Source of the DNA: Lacticaseibacillus rhamnosus
Lineage (GTDB): Bacteria > Bacillota > Bacilli > Lactobacillales > Lactobacillaceae
Direction: 5' to 3'
Length of the DNA: 64,000 bases
Assembly: GCF_900636965.1 (NCBI RefSeq)
Contig: NZ_LR134331.1
Location: 2,542,001-2,606,000, forward strand
The notes under the pieces were generated by a model. It was not told the DNA's origin and did no database searches. It saw nothing but the letters and a program-made list of their open reading frames with translations. The first letter of the stretch is position 1, and each line of letters opens with the position of its first letter. A program made the position numbers and the translations under genes. Positions 63,258 to 64,000 of the stretch are shown here, in pieces.

Positions 63258-63686
63258 ATGCCAATCAAAACGTTACCCGAAGATCAACTTATTGCCATGA
63301 GCCAGTCCGTCGTCAAAGAAGTCGCCAAAGCGTTTAACTTTCCTTATTATGTCAATGATCTGACGCATGATGCAAATTTTGACACTGATCACACTGCGAC
63401 CAAGCTCGAATTTGAGCTCACCTTGTTGAACGACCCCGATCCAGAGCGTACCATCAGTTTTTACAGTGACGCCAGCGCCGATCCAATTATGGGCGGCGCC
63501 GCTTCTGCACAAGTGACGATTGTATCTGATATCACGTTTATTTATCTAAACGACGGGTACAAGGATTCGTATCTCATTATCATCCATGATGGTAAGGTTG
63601 TTCAAAATCTCAAATTAGAACAACAGATTCTGTCAGGCCCCGAAATTGAAAACTTAATCAACCAAGTTATCCCGCAAGCCCAATAA
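63258..63686 (+). CDS. Conserved hypothetical protein
   Basis: 142 residues, acidic, soluble. TAGGAGG lies eight bases before the ATG and a terminator follows, so it is a real single gene. A helical start (IAMSQSVVKEVAKAFNF) is followed by alternating beta strands (TKLEFELTLL, RTISFYSDA, QVTIVSDITFIYLNDGYKDSYLIIIHDGKVV) and a helical end. No catalytic motif or known family is recognised. Confidence 0.8.
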   Translation: MPIKTLPEDQLIAMSQSVVKEVAKAFNFPYYVNDLTHDANFDTDHTATKLEFELTLLNDPDPERTISFYSDASADPIMGGAASAQVTIVSDITFIYLNDGYKDSYLIIIHDGKVVQNLKLEQQILSGPEIENLINQVIPQAQ

Positions 63687-63698
63687 GTCTTAGCGTAA

Positions 63699-63727
63699 GA
63701 AAAGCAGCTGAAAGGCTGTTTTTTTGT
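63699..63727 (+). terminator. Terminator of the gene at 63258
   Basis: AAAAGCAGC and GCTGTTTTT with one G-T pair, followed by a T-run. Confidence 0.8.
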
Positions 63728-64000
63728 TATCCTCGGTTTTGTTAATCACGTAACCTTCAGTTTAGCCGCAAAAAACTTTATCGAAGCAAAATATACCTCT
63801 CGACAGAATTCACATTTTAACGGCCGATTTAGGGAACCCATAAATATTTTATATTAAAAATATAATGCCCACGCTCAAGACTTTGAGAACACAAAAAAAC
63901 CACCATTAAAGGTGGAAAAGTTTGGGGGAACTTTTTTGGGAGTGTAAGTTAATGTGTAAGCTTAAGGCTAAAATACCTCTGCCTTATTGATTTAAGTATA
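63728..64000. other. AT-rich right-hand end of the window
   Basis: No gene is seen. A minus-strand terminator lies at 63893-63915: CCACC-TTTAAT-GGTGG followed by TTTTTTT. It probably ends a leftward gene or RNA that starts beyond the window. An AT palindrome (near 63844-63864) and no other named signal are present. Confidence 0.5.

Overview
The window is chromosomal core DNA of a Lactobacillaceae bacterium, almost certainly the Lacticaseibacillus casei group and most likely L. rhamnosus. The basis is the L-lactate dehydrogenase sequence, a moderate GC content, a lactobacillus-type rrn operon, and a 16S V1 region (minus strand, near 23640-23690) that I recognise from memory as L. rhamnosus-like. 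The species call was not checked by a search. No prophage, insertion sequence or CRISPR array was seen.

Layout. 1-5791: the 5' part of a very large Cna-B/SpaA-type surface adhesin gene (minus strand), broken by one frameshift near 5496 and running off the left edge. 6163-6675: a short ComC-like prepilin peptidase. 6853-14130: rpoC and rpoB, with a clear promoter, a long leader and a terminator-like hairpin in that leader. 14572-17586: the ctsR-clpC heat-shock operon. 17793-24017: a complete rrn operon transcribed leftwards (16S-tRNA-Ile-tRNA-Ala-23S-5S, then Val-Lys-Leu-Gly-Leu-Arg-Gly-Pro tRNAs) with tandem promoters and a final terminator. 24163-39601: a leftward block of housekeeping genes whose order matches Bacillus subtilis (pth-mfd-yabM-yabO-divIC-yabR-tilS-hpt-ftsH-hslO-dusB-lysS). 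40062-41042: ldh with a cre box. 41450-47572: a rightward region with two L,D-transpeptidases, a PadR/YhgE-type membrane protein/flavodoxin-like reductase cluster and a CBS-domain protein. 47652-53619: gltB-gltD glutamate synthase. 53915-60561: queT, a MazEF/PemIK toxin-antitoxin pair, alr, acpS, cshA and murF, the B. subtilis order again. 60705-63686: poorly characterised genes, including a SUKH (SMI1/KNR4-like) protein and a DUF2238-type membrane protein.

The genes cover transcription, proteolysis and heat shock, translation, tRNA modification, cell-wall synthesis and the main fermentation enzyme. The most interesting non-gene signal is a family of 103-bp palindromic intergenic repeats. Four tandem units lie at 54491-54925 and two at 27827-28037. 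There is a degenerate copy near 46611-46685 and a possible trace near 17708-17768. Each unit contains a long interrupted hairpin, and I do not know a described name for it. Other points of interest are the rpoB leader hairpin, a structured leader in front of pth, the palindromic operators between padR and the YhgE-type gene, and the frameshifted adhesin.
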